Shown piece by piece: positions 53,070-61,282 of a stretch of 64,000 nucleotides of DNA. The stretch is from Caccoplasma_A sp045587545 (GTDB lineage: Bacteria; Bacteroidota; Bacteroidia; Bacteroidales; G3-4614), in contig JAZNCN010000028.1 in assembly GCA_045587545.1 (NCBI GenBank), positions 124,001-188,000 of the forward strand, read 5' to 3'. Both the position numbers and the translations under genes were made by a program. Every line of letters begins with the position of its first letter. Position 1 is the first letter of the stretch. Under the pieces are notes generated by a model. That model saw nothing but the letters and a program-made list of their open reading frames with translations, was not told where the DNA came from and searched no databases.

Positions 53070-54230
53070 ATGGGCGATTTTTTAAGTTTTTTAAGTCAAA
53101 ACCTTGCTGATTTCTGGACCTATACCGGATTTGCCAACGCAACACCCGGACATATTATAATGATTCTTGTCGGTTTGGTTTTCATATACTTGGCTATTGC
53201 CAAGGAGTTTGAACCTATGTTGCTTATACCCATAGGCTTTGGTATGCTAATTGGAAATATTCCTTTTAATATGGATGCAGGTCTGCAAATAGGAATATAT
53301 GAAGAGAACTCGGTATTAAACATTCTTTATGGGGGAGTTAAATCAGGCTGGTATCCACCTTTGATTTTCTTAGGCATTGGAGCTATGACCGATTTCTCAG
53401 CCCTTATCTCTAACCCAAAATTATTATTGATTGGCGCTGCTGCTCAATTTGGTATTTTTGGAGCATATATGATTGCTTTGGCAATGGGATTTGACCCAAT
53501 GCAGGCTGCTGCTATCGGTATTATTGGTGGAGCAGACGGACCTACAGCAATATTCTTATCATCAAAACTTGCTCCTAATCTAATGGGTGCAATTGCAGTT
53601 TCGGCATACTCATATATGGCTCTTGTTCCTGTTATTCAACCGCCGGTAATGCGATTGCTAACTAACAAAAAAGAGCGTCTGATAAGAATGAAAGCTCCTC
53701 GAGCAGTATCACACACTGAAAAAGTAATATTCCCAATAGTAGGGTTGTTGTTAACTTGTTTCCTCGTACCTTCGGGTCTTCCATTGTTGGGTATGCTATT
53801 CTTCGGAAACTTATTGAAAGAGAGTGGTGTTACTCGCCGTTTGGCAGAGACTGCCCGTGGTCCGTTGATTGACACTATCACAATTTTATTAGGTGTAACA
53901 GTTGGTGCTTCAACACAAGCATCAGAGTTCTTGACGTTAGATTCTGTTAAGATTTTTGCTCTTGGAGCATTGTCATTTGTTATTGCTACTGCATCAGGAA
54001 TCTTATTTGTCAAATTCTTTAACCTATTCCTAAAGAAGGATAATAAAATTAATCCGCTTATTGGAAATTCAGGAGTATCTGCGGTACCCGACTCAGCCCG
54101 AATATCTCAAGCAGTTGGATTGGAATATGACCCAACAAACTACCTATTGATGCATGCAATGGGACCAAACGTTGCCGGCGTGATTGGTTCTGCTGTAGCA
54201 GCAGGTATCCTATTGGGATTCTTAATTTAA
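53070..54230 (+). CDS. mmdB: Na+-translocating methylmalonyl-CoA decarboxylase beta subunit
   Basis: Integral membrane pump subunit of 387 residues with about nine transmembrane segments. It decarboxylates carboxybiotin and exports Na+. Family signatures: FLGIGAMTDFSALISNP near 110, GIIGGADGPTAIFLSSKLAP near 150-170 and the C-terminal NVAGVIGSAVAAG. The ATG at 53070 was chosen over a TTG at 53061 inside the preceding gene. It is last in the operon and followed by a terminator. The locus couples succinate-derived methylmalonyl-CoA breakdown to a sodium gradient and propionate production. Confidence 0.95.
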   Translation: MGDFLSFLSQNLADFWTYTGFANATPGHIIMILVGLVFIYLAIAKEFEPMLLIPIGFGMLIGNIPFNMDAGLQIGIYEENSVLNILYGGVKSGWYPPLIFLGIGAMTDFSALISNPKLLLIGAAAQFGIFGAYMIALAMGFDPMQAAAIGIIGGADGPTAIFLSSKLAPNLMGAIAVSAYSYMALVPVIQPPVMRLLTNKKERLIRMKAPRAVSHTEKVIFPIVGLLLTCFLVPSGLPLLGMLFFGNLLKESGVTRRLAETARGPLIDTITILLGVTVGASTQASEFLTLDSVKIFALGALSFVIATASGILFVKFFNLFLKKDNKINPLIGNSGVSAVPDSARISQAVGLEYDPTNYLLMHAMGPNVAGVIGSAVAAGILLGFLI

Positions 54231-54249
54231 GAAAGATTATAATAAGTTT

Positions 54250-54280
54250 AAAGGTGGTGTGGCAATGTCATACCACCTTT
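54250..54280 (+). terminator. Terminator of the mce-mmd operon
   Basis: AAAGGTGGTGTG-gcaatgt-CATACCACCTTT with one G-U pair, followed by a short T-rich stretch. Confidence 0.75.
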
Positions 54281-54342
54281 CTTATGTGATTACAGATAGT
54301 AAATTTACCCTTATAAATAACATATATATGTAAATTTTATCT

Positions 54343-54350
54343 TACTTTTG
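54343..54350 (+). promoter_or_regulatory. -7 box for the GtrA-family gene
   Basis: TACTTTTG fits TAnnTTTG, 21 bp before the ATG at 54372. Confidence 0.55.
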
Positions 54351-54371
54351 TATAAATAAACTTATAATAAT

Positions 54372-54827
54372 ATGGCTGAAACTCGAACAAAGAAGAGGCA
54401 TAAAGGCGAAGTTCTCAGATTTGCTATTACAGGCGCATTAGTTACGTTTATACTCTATGCCGTATATCTTCCTTTATCATATATAATGCCAAACTATGTT
54501 GGAATTGCTTACTCTATTGGTTTTATTGTGAGCTTTATTACCAATTTTGTTTTATCAAATTACTATACATTCCGCACTAAACCTACAATTGATAGAGCTA
54601 TATTATTTTGTATAGTACAATTCATAAACTATATGTTACAGATAATATGCTTTAAATTCTTTATATGGATTGGAGTAAGCAACGTATGGGCTCCTGTTCC
54701 TGTATGGGCTTTTATATTCCCTATAAACTTTTTAATGATGAGAGTTGCACTGAAATCGGAATCAATAAAAGATTTAATGCATCGTATAATGAATATTGAA
54801 AGAAGGAATATCAACACAAAAGATTAA
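54372..54827 (+). CDS. GtrA family membrane protein
   Basis: Protein of 151 residues with four transmembrane helices (about 16-38, 46-66, 78-98 and 108-127) and a charged C-terminal tail. The EVLRFAITGALVTF start, NFVLSNYYTFRTKP loop and overall pattern match GtrA-like proteins, which help move lipid-linked sugars across the membrane. It precedes the polysaccharide genes and may assist that pathway, but it has its own promoter. Confidence 0.85.
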   Translation: MAETRTKKRHKGEVLRFAITGALVTFILYAVYLPLSYIMPNYVGIAYSIGFIVSFITNFVLSNYYTFRTKPTIDRAILFCIVQFINYMLQIICFKFFIWIGVSNVWAPVPVWAFIFPINFLMMRVALKSESIKDLMHRIMNIERRNINTKD

Positions 54828-54864
54828 TATTTAAATTAGCATATATTTTTAATAAAAGATTTAT

Positions 54865-54872
54865 TATTTTTG
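54865..54872 (+). promoter_or_regulatory. -7 box for the 94-residue hypothetical gene
   Basis: TATTTTTG fits TAnnTTTG, 37 bp before the ATG at 54910. Confidence 0.5.
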
Positions 54873-54909
54873 TAGTTAATAGAGTTTATATAAATAAATT
54901 ATAATAATT

Positions 54910-55194
54910 ATGGCAAACAAACGTAACTTAAAAAAAGAGATTAATTTTATTGCTGAAGAGTTAATAGCAAGTTGTCTGTTAAGTGGCGCTTTTATGAGCG
55001 GTAACAACGACGATAAGATAGATGAATTGATAGGACGCACTTTAGATCTTCAAGTAGAGTTTTTATCAAGAATAAATCACCCAAACGGAACTAAAGATAC
55101 AAAATTGGTAAAAAGCTATTACAAAGCTTTGATAGCCGATTTTGATAAAAAGGTTGAAGAGATATTAAACGAACTTGAAGCACTAAATAAATAA
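54910..55194 (+). CDS. Conserved-looking hypothetical protein, 94 residues
   Basis: Not recognised. Small soluble, mostly helical, charged protein with no signal peptide or membrane segment. The sequence AEELIASCLLSGAFMSGNNDDKIDELI suggests a helix-loop-helix, and the C-terminus is Lys/Glu-rich. It has a clear promoter and lies 5 bp before the META-domain lipoprotein gene, so the two are probably one transcript. Confidence 0.7.
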   Translation: MANKRNLKKEINFIAEELIASCLLSGAFMSGNNDDKIDELIGRTLDLQVEFLSRINHPNGTKDTKLVKSYYKALIADFDKKVEEILNELEALNK

Positions 55195-55199
55195 TAAAG

Positions 55200-55652
55200 A
55201 TGAAAAAAGTACTTTTTATATCGGTAATTGCACTATCTGCTATGTTTGCAAGTTGTGCAAAAAAGCAAGCTCAAGCTACAGACGAACCAACAATTTGTGG
55301 TAAATGGGAATTGGCGGCAATTAATAACAAAGCTATAAATACAACTGAAAATCAAGAATCAGCTTATGTAATTTTTAACCTAAAAGATAGTACTGTTGCA
55401 GCGTTTGACGGTTGTAACAATATTGGCGGTTGGGTTGTTAAAGCAGATAGCGGGAACTTGGTAATGGTCGACTTGGCATCAACACTTCAATTCTGCCCCG
55501 AGCAAGGAGAGAGCGCTATGCTTGGTGCAATCTTAAATGTTGCTGATAAATACAAAATTAATGAGTGCGCAGAACACGGCAAATTCCTTGTATTATCAAG
55601 CAGTACCGACTCAATCTCAGCAATATTCAAAGATGTAGCTAAAACTGAATAA
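55200..55652 (+). CDS. META-domain (HslJ-like) lipoprotein
   Basis: Lipoprotein of 150 residues with lipobox FASC (Cys 19). The META/HslJ pattern is visible: ICGKWELAAINNKAI, YVIFNLKDSTVAAFDGCNNIGG near 60-80 (the family GxxGCN-like motif) and the LASTLQFCP segment near 98. HslJ-like proteins are linked to stress and antibiotic tolerance; the exact role here is unknown. It is 5 bp after the hypothetical gene. Confidence 0.8.
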   Translation: MKKVLFISVIALSAMFASCAKKQAQATDEPTICGKWELAAINNKAINTTENQESAYVIFNLKDSTVAAFDGCNNIGGWVVKADSGNLVMVDLASTLQFCPEQGESAMLGAILNVADKYKINECAEHGKFLVLSSSTDSISAIFKDVAKTE

Positions 55653-55673
55653 TAGGCTCTAAAAGAGCAAGCG

Positions 55674-56792
55674 ATGGATTTTTTAAATCTAAATAAAATA
55701 TCGGAACCATACCGCAAAGAACTTGTTAAAGCAGCAACAGAAGTTATAAATAGCGGGTGCTACATAAGAGGAGAAAAATGTAAAGAATTTGAAGACCTCT
55801 TATGCCGATATTTAGGTTGCAACTATGCAGTTGGCACAGGCAATGGATTAGATGCACTGAAACTGATATTCAGAGCCTACATTGAAATGGGAGTAATGAC
55901 AGAAGGAGACGAGGTGATACTCCCTGCCAATACATTTATAGCAACAATGATTGCTGTAACAGAAAACAGATTAAAACCTGTAATAGCAGATATAGATGCA
56001 ACAACACTCAATCTTGACATCAACAATATTGAGAAACTAATAACTCCACGAACCAAAGCAATAATCCCCGTACACCTGTACGGGCGATGTTGCTGGAGCA
56101 ATAAACTCAAAAATATTGCTCAAAAATACAATCTAAAAATAGTAGAAGACAATGCACAAGCAATGGGAGCTAAAAGCATGGTTTGTGGATTGAAAGAGAG
56201 TTATATGTGCGGAGCTTTAGGCGATGCTGCCAGTACAAGTTTTTACCCCGTAAAAAACCTTGGTGCATTAGGCGACGGTGGTGCTGTAACTACAAACGAT
56301 GCCAAATTGGCAGAGGTAGTTAGAGCATTAAGCAACTATGGGTCAGAAGAAAAATACATACACAAATACGTTGGCATAAATAGCCGATTAGACGAAATTC
56401 AGGCAGCAATGCTATGCGTAAAACTCAAATATCTTGACCAAGAGAACAGACGCAGAATTGAAATTGCTGAACAATACAACAAAAACATTACTAACAATAA
56501 AATAATAAAACCATTATTAGGAGAGAATGGCGAATATGTATGGCATCAGTATGTTATACGCACAGAAAATCGTAACTATTTGATGCAAAAATTAGAGGAG
56601 CAAGGTATTCCAACAATGATACACTACCCCACTCCTTTACATAAACACAAAGCCTATAAAGAGTTTAACTCATTATATTTACCTATTGCGGAGAGATGTG
56701 CTACTGAAATTCTCAGTTTACCCATTAACCCCGCAATGAGTAATAGTGAGGTACTAAAAGTAGCAAAAGCGGTTAATATTAGTTGTAACTAA
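55674..56792 (+). CDS. DegT/DnrJ/EryC1/StrS aminotransferase (FdtB-like sugar aminotransferase)
   Basis: PLP aminotransferase of 372 residues that makes an amino sugar nucleotide. Motifs: VGTGNGLDALKLIFRAY near 55, VEDNAQAMGA with the PLP aspartate near 158, and the PLP lysine in STSFYPVKNLGALGDGGAV near 185, followed by GINSRLDEIQAAML near 235. FdtB-type dTDP-3-keto-sugar aminotransferases have this length, but the sugar cannot be fixed from sequence. The last codons and the stop lie inside an AACTAAC array, and a flippase follows. Confidence 0.9.
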   Translation: MDFLNLNKISEPYRKELVKAATEVINSGCYIRGEKCKEFEDLLCRYLGCNYAVGTGNGLDALKLIFRAYIEMGVMTEGDEVILPANTFIATMIAVTENRLKPVIADIDATTLNLDINNIEKLITPRTKAIIPVHLYGRCCWSNKLKNIAQKYNLKIVEDNAQAMGAKSMVCGLKESYMCGALGDAASTSFYPVKNLGALGDGGAVTTNDAKLAEVVRALSNYGSEEKYIHKYVGINSRLDEIQAAMLCVKLKYLDQENRRRIEIAEQYNKNITNNKIIKPLLGENGEYVWHQYVIRTENRNYLMQKLEEQGIPTMIHYPTPLHKHKAYKEFNSLYLPIAERCATEILSLPINPAMSNSEVLKVAKAVNISCN

Positions 56793-56832
56793 CAACTAAC
56801 AACTAACAACTAACAACTAACAACTAACAACT
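56787..56832 (+). repeat. Tandem AACTAAC heptamer array
   Basis: Six exact copies of AACTAAC (56787-56828) plus a partial one. The first copy codes the last Asn and the TAA of the aminotransferase gene. A GTTAGTT array in opposite orientation is at 58277-58306, so the flippase gene is flanked by inverted arrays. Confidence 0.9.
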
Positions 56833-56842
56833 GATACCTGAC

Positions 56843-58285
56843 ATGGCAGAATCATTAAGAGGAAAAACACTGAAAGGTATGATATGGAGTTTTGCAGAGA
56901 ATTTTTCTCTGCAAGGTATTCAATTTATCATTGGTATTCTGCTTGCTCGCGTTCTTTCTCCATCGGACTACGGTATGGTTGGAATGTTAGCAATATTCAC
57001 TGCCGTTTCACAAACACTTATTAATAGTGGTTTTAGTACTGCTCTTGTCAGGAAAAACGATAGAACTCAAGCAGACCTTTCAACTACCTTCTATTTTAAT
57101 ATAGTTGTCGGTTTTGTATTATACTTTGTACTATTTTTCTCAGGTCCATTAATTGCAGACTTTTATAATACCCCACTCCTCTCAGATTTGATAAAAGTTA
57201 CCGCAATATCTCTGATACTTAACTCATTATGTATTGTTCAACAAGCCCTCTTTACAATAAAGATGGACTTTAAGACCCAAGCCAAAATTTCAGTTATTGG
57301 AGCATTGGTTACGGGTGCTGGAGGAATAGCAATGGCATATACAGGATTTGGCGTATGGTCTATTGTATGGCCCGGAGTATTTGGCGGAGCAGTAAGATGT
57401 ATTTTGCTATGGATATGGGGTAAATGGCGACCAACATGGGAATATTCTTGGAAATCGTTTAAAGAGTTATTTGGTTTTGGGTCAAAGCTATTGGCATCAG
57501 GACTGATTGATACCATATACAACAATATATATCCAATTATAATCGGTAAAAAATTCTCTGCTGCTGATTTGGGACAATACACCAGAGCTGACGGATATGC
57601 AAACCTTCCAGCAACAACAGTTACCGGAGTGTTAGGCAGGGTTACGTTCCCTTTGCTATGTCAAATACAAGATGACGATAATAGGCTACAATCAACATAC
57701 CGTCAATTAATAAAACTATCGGCATACGTTGTATTTCCCATTATGATTGGTCTTGCAGCATTAGCTAAACCGCTAATCATATTTATGATAACAGCAAAGT
57801 GGGCTGAATGCGTTCCTTATTTACAAATACTATGCTTTAGTTTAATGTGGTACCCTATACACGCATTAAACCTTAATCTATTACAAGTTAAAGGGCGAAG
57901 TGACCTGTTTTTAAAACTCGAAATAATTAAAAAAATTCTTGGAGTTGCAGTCTTGATTATTGCTATACCTTTTGGAATTATATGGATGTGTGTTGGACGA
58001 ATATTTACCTCTATAATTTGTTTAGCAATAAATACATATTATACAGGAAGACTCATTAATGTTGGTTTTTTCAAACAGATGGGAGATTTACTACCTATAT
58101 TAATCCTTTCATTATCAATGGGAGCAATAGTTATTGCTGTAAACCTATTTATTAACGGATTGTTATTACAAATAATTATCGGATTAATTACAGGATTAGT
58201 CTATTATTTATCAATATCATACATAATTAAATCAAAAGAATTGTTATATTTGCTTTCGTTATTGAAAAAGAATAAGAGTTGTTAG
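56843..58285 (+). CDS. Oligosaccharide flippase (Wzx/MOP superfamily)
   Basis: Polytopic membrane protein of 480 residues with 12-14 hydrophobic segments, matching lipid-linked repeat-unit flippases. The N-terminal FSLQGIQFIIGILLARVLSPSDYGMVGMLAIFTA block is typical of the family. It should move an undecaprenyl-linked oligosaccharide to the periplasm for the polysaccharide built by the neighbouring genes. The last two codons and the stop are within a GTTAGTT array, and an AACTAAC array lies just before the start. Confidence 0.9.
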   Translation: MAESLRGKTLKGMIWSFAENFSLQGIQFIIGILLARVLSPSDYGMVGMLAIFTAVSQTLINSGFSTALVRKNDRTQADLSTTFYFNIVVGFVLYFVLFFSGPLIADFYNTPLLSDLIKVTAISLILNSLCIVQQALFTIKMDFKTQAKISVIGALVTGAGGIAMAYTGFGVWSIVWPGVFGGAVRCILLWIWGKWRPTWEYSWKSFKELFGFGSKLLASGLIDTIYNNIYPIIIGKKFSAADLGQYTRADGYANLPATTVTGVLGRVTFPLLCQIQDDDNRLQSTYRQLIKLSAYVVFPIMIGLAALAKPLIIFMITAKWAECVPYLQILCFSLMWYPIHALNLNLLQVKGRSDLFLKLEIIKKILGVAVLIIAIPFGIIWMCVGRIFTSIICLAINTYYTGRLINVGFFKQMGDLLPILILSLSMGAIVIAVNLFINGLLLQIIIGLITGLVYYLSISYIIKSKELLYLLSLLKKNKSC

Positions 58286-58306
58286 TTGTTGGTTGTTAGT
58301 TGTTAG
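58277..58306 (+). repeat. GTTAGTT heptamer array containing the flippase stop codon
   Basis: Four or so degenerate copies of GTTAGTT/GTTGGTT. The first copy encodes the end (S-C-stop) of the flippase. Opposite orientation to the array at 56787. Confidence 0.8.
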
Positions 58307-58358
58307 ATTTAGGGAACAAACTAATAAAAAGCATTAAATAACTAATAGTTAAAATAAT

Positions 58359-59900
58359 ATGGATAAAAATAAGACTATAACAGTTACATCTCCCCTATTA
58401 CCATCATTAGAGGAGTTGATGCCATATCTTCAAGATATTTGGGACAGAAAGTGGCTGACTAATAACGGACACTATCATCAGGAGTTAGAGAAGGCTCTTT
58501 GCGAATATCTTAAAGTGCCATATATAAGTTTGTTTACAAACGGAACACTTCCTTTAATAACTGCACTACAAGCATTGAGAGTGACAGGAGAGGTTATTAC
58601 AACTCCATATAGTTTTGTGGCAACTACACACTCGTTATGGTGGAATGGCATAAAACCTGTTTTTGTTGATATTGATCCTGAAACTTGCAATTTGGATCCT
58701 GCTAAAATTGAGGCAGCAATAACCCCTAAAACCACAGCCATAATGCCTGTTCACTGCTACGGAAAACCTTGTGATGTTAAAGGTATTCAAGAGGTAGCAG
58801 ATAAATACGGATTGAAAGTTATTTACGATGCAGCTCACGCATTTGGGGTGGAAGTTCTCCTCTCCCCTAACCCCTCTCCAGTAGAGAGGGGAATATATGG
58901 CTATAACAGAAGAACTGGAAACCCTGATATTTATGCACTTCTTAAGGGATATGCAATAGACAATAGAAAAAATCCCACAGAGGCAGAAAATATATTATGG
59001 CAAGTTCTTCGTAATAATCAATTAGGAACTAAATGGAGAAGACAACACATGATCCTTGATTTTATTGTAGATTTTGTATGTTTAGAAAAATCATTTATTA
59101 TTGAAATAGATGGAGGATACCATAACAATCCTAAACAAAAAGAAGCAGACAAAATAAGAGATAAGATTTTAGAAGAAAAAGGATTTTATGTTTTGCGTCT
59201 AACCAACGAAGAAGTAATTTCAAACATTGATGAAACTATTGCTATAATTAAATCACAAATACAAAACCTCCCCCTACTGGGGGGAATGAGGGGGGAGTCC
59301 ATTCTCAATTTCGGAGATATGAGTACTTTGAGTTTCCATGCGACAAAGGTATATAACACTGTTGAAGGTGGTGCATTGATAATGCACGATGAGGAGACAA
59401 AAAAACGCATCGACTATCTTAAAAACTTTGGATTTGCCGGAGAGACAGAGGTTATTGCTCCCGGTATAAATAGTAAAATGGACGAGATTCGCTCGGCATA
59501 CGGATTATTGAGTTTAAAGAAAGTTGATGACTCAATAGCTGCACGAAAAAGAGTAGCCGAGATATATCGCAGTGAGTTACGCAACATACCTGGAATACGC
59601 TTTTTTGATGATATGCCGGGAGTTAAACATAACTACTCATATTTCCCAATTTTTGTTGAGAAAGATTATGGAATGAGTCGCGATGAACTATACTTTAAGA
59701 TGAAAGCGAATAACGTTCTTGGCAGACGCTATTTTTATCCATTAATAAGTACATTCTCAACTTATAGAGGATTGGAGTCGTCAGATCCCAAGAACTTACC
59801 AATAGCAACACGCATTGCCGATGAGGTTATTTGCCTACCAATGCACAATGCTTTAAGCGAAAACGATATTCAAAGAGTAATTGATTGTATAAAGAAGTAA
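58359..59900 (+). CDS. DegT/DnrJ/EryC1/StrS aminotransferase interrupted in frame by a DUF559 endonuclease domain
   Basis: Protein of 513 residues; without the insert it is about 367, normal for a DegT-type sugar aminotransferase. Host part 1 (about 1-166) ends with the PLP aspartate region YDAAHAFGVE. Residues 167-312 are a DUF559 (Vsr-like) endonuclease: TEAENILWQVLRNNQLG, TKWRRQHMILDFIVDFVCLEK, FIIEIDGGYHNN and the LRLTNEEV strand. Host part 2 (about 313-513) resumes at ESILNFGDMSTLSFHATK, with the PLP lysine K330, and runs to the normal end. No stop or frameshift breaks the fusion. The nuclease section carries no start codon of its own at its beginning and is bounded by hairpins. Host and nuclease motifs both look intact, so each may be functional. 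Confidence 0.9.
   Translation: MDKNKTITVTSPLLPSLEELMPYLQDIWDRKWLTNNGHYHQELEKALCEYLKVPYISLFTNGTLPLITALQALRVTGEVITTPYSFVATTHSLWWNGIKPVFVDIDPETCNLDPAKIEAAITPKTTAIMPVHCYGKPCDVKGIQEVADKYGLKVIYDAAHAFGVEVLLSPNPSPVERGIYGYNRRTGNPDIYALLKGYAIDNRKNPTEAENILWQVLRNNQLGTKWRRQHMILDFIVDFVCLEKSFIIEIDGGYHNNPKQKEADKIRDKILEEKGFYVLRLTNEEVISNIDETIAIIKSQIQNLPLLGGMRGESILNFGDMSTLSFHATKVYNTVEGGALIMHDEETKKRIDYLKNFGFAGETEVIAPGINSKMDEIRSAYGLLSLKKVDDSIAARKRVAEIYRSELRNIPGIRFFDDMPGVKHNYSYFPIFVEKDYGMSRDELYFKMKANNVLGRRYFYPLISTFSTYRGLESSDPKNLPIATRIADEVICLPMHNALSENDIQRVIDCIKK
58857..59294 (+). mobile_element. In-frame DUF559 endonuclease cassette with hairpin ends
   Basis: About 438 bp (146 codons) inserted between the PLP aspartate and PLP lysine regions of the aminotransferase gene. 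The left end has CCCCTCTC-CAGTA-GAGAGGGG; the right end has CCCCC-TACT-GGGGG. Both show a CAGTAG/CTACTG core in inverted orientation, like terminal repeats of a mobile element. The exact borders are uncertain by several bp. In-frame palindromic insertions in genes are known for Rickettsia palindromic elements, but those lack a nuclease. Confidence 0.75.
58873..58893 (+). repeat. Left terminal hairpin of the DUF559 cassette
   Basis: CCCCTCTC, loop CAGTA, GAGAGGGG: 8-bp stem. G+C content contrasts with the AT-rich surrounding gene. Confidence 0.75.
59267..59297 (+). repeat. Right terminal hairpin of the DUF559 cassette
   Basis: A C-rich tract, core CTACTGG and G-rich tract ending in AGGGGGGAG. 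Reverse-complemented it matches the left end in order: CTCC, CCCC, CCAGTAG, GGGG. Confidence 0.7.
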
Positions 59901-59904
59901 AAAT

Positions 59905-60834
59905 ATGAAACATTTACTTTTTAATACAACTCCTGTTAATAAATTAAATTATTTTTCAAATAAATTAGGAGTTAATTTATATGTAAAAAGGGATGATTTA
60001 TTTTTAGAAGCAGGAGGAGGTAGTAAAGCAAGAATGTTACAATACATTTTATCCGATATAAAATCAGAAAATTATGATGTATTATTAACAGCTGGAGGTC
60101 CATGTTCAAATTTCAATAGAGCTTGTGCATTAATGTGTGCAAAAATTGGGATACCAATGCATTTAGTTGAATACACTGATAATCCAAATGAATATAAGTC
60201 TTCTCTTAATTATTATATATGCCAATTAGCAGGAATAAAGACAACTCGATGTAAGAAATCAGAAGTTCCAGAAACTATCTCTAAAGTACTTAACCAATAT
60301 CAAAGTAAAGGAGAAAAGGTTAAATTTATATATGGTGGCGGTAAATCAATTGAAGGGATATATTCTTATTATGAAGCTGTCAAAGAATTATATACTCAGA
60401 TTCAAGATATAGACCATATATTCATTGCATGCGGAACAGGGACAACACTGAGCGGGATATGTGCAGGAGTCCAAAAATATTATCCCAATACAAAAATACA
60501 CGCGATATCTACTGCTCGTAATTATGATGCAGAGTTACCGGTATTAACAGATAATATTAAACTTCTAAATAAGTATTTAGGCACAAAATACTCATTAGAC
60601 AATTTAAAATTTTATGACGAATATATTTGTGGAGGATATGCAAAATATAATAATTCAATAATGAATATAATAAAAGAATGTATTAGTAACGAAGGAATGA
60701 TTATTGACCCGACATACTCAGGTAAAGCATTTTGGGGAATGAATAATATAATCGAATCATCTGAAACATTTAAGGATAAAAACATTCTTTTTTGGAATAC
60801 AGGAGGAATCATGAATCTATTATCAGCACATTAA
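59905..60834 (+). CDS. PLP-dependent enzyme, ACC deaminase/D-cysteine desulfhydrase-like
   Basis: Fold type II PLP enzyme of 309 residues. The N-terminal TPVNKLNYFSNKLGVNLYVKRDDL, the probable PLP lysine in EAGGGSKARMLQY near residue 38, TAGGPCSNFNRACAL near 62 and FIACGTGTTLSGICAG near 172 match the 1-aminocyclopropane-1-carboxylate deaminase/D-cysteine desulfhydrase family. Closely related homologues in other glycan and peptide clusters act on amino acids, so it may supply an amino acid group to be attached to a sugar. It starts 4 bp after the interrupted aminotransferase gene and is followed 9 bp later by a GNAT. The region is much more AT-rich than the housekeeping part. Confidence 0.78.
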   Translation: MKHLLFNTTPVNKLNYFSNKLGVNLYVKRDDLFLEAGGGSKARMLQYILSDIKSENYDVLLTAGGPCSNFNRACALMCAKIGIPMHLVEYTDNPNEYKSSLNYYICQLAGIKTTRCKKSEVPETISKVLNQYQSKGEKVKFIYGGGKSIEGIYSYYEAVKELYTQIQDIDHIFIACGTGTTLSGICAGVQKYYPNTKIHAISTARNYDAELPVLTDNIKLLNKYLGTKYSLDNLKFYDEYICGGYAKYNNSIMNIIKECISNEGMIIDPTYSGKAFWGMNNIIESSETFKDKNILFWNTGGIMNLLSAH

Positions 60835-60843
60835 ATCGTTCAA

Positions 60844-61272
60844 ATGAAAACAATAGAACACATAACAAATAAAAAAGAATTAGAAGATTACCTTAATGAA
60901 GTAGATAAAGACTTTAATACTCCATTAAGTAATAAAATATCAATAAGCATATTTGCATCTAAATTAGTTGAATATGGTAAAGTTTTCGTAATTAAAGAAA
61001 ATAAAGAAACGTTAGCTATGATAAGTTTTTATTGTAATGATACAATAACCCATAAAGCATATCTTACTATATTATCAACAAAAGAACGAGCAAGAGGGAA
61101 AGGTTATGCTCGCTTATTAATTACCAAAATGATAAGTATCTGTAAAGAGAATAAAATGCAACACATATATTGTGATTCCGTAAATCCTATTGCAATATCA
61201 TTATATAAATCATTTGGGTTTACTGAATACAAAAAAGAAGAAAATAAAAGTTATTTAGAACTAAAATTATAA
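60844..61272 (+). CDS. GNAT family N-acetyltransferase
   Basis: Acetyl-CoA-dependent acyltransferase of 142 residues. The acetyl-CoA loop pattern STKERARGKGYARLLITKMI (R-G-K-G near 80-90) and the C-terminal NPIAISLYKSFGFTEYK near 122 define the GNAT fold. It may acylate an amino sugar or amino acid made by the neighbouring enzymes. The first 60 bp contain only about 13 G+C, among the most AT-rich coding DNA in the window. Confidence 0.85.
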   Translation: MKTIEHITNKKELEDYLNEVDKDFNTPLSNKISISIFASKLVEYGKVFVIKENKETLAMISFYCNDTITHKAYLTILSTKERARGKGYARLLITKMISICKENKMQHIYCDSVNPIAISLYKSFGFTEYKKEENKSYLELKL

Positions 61273-61282
61273 AATAAGCGAT

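Noticed and set aside
58359..59900. Intein in the aminotransferase
   Set aside because: No splice-junction Cys/Ser and His-Asn motifs; the insert matches DUF559 only.
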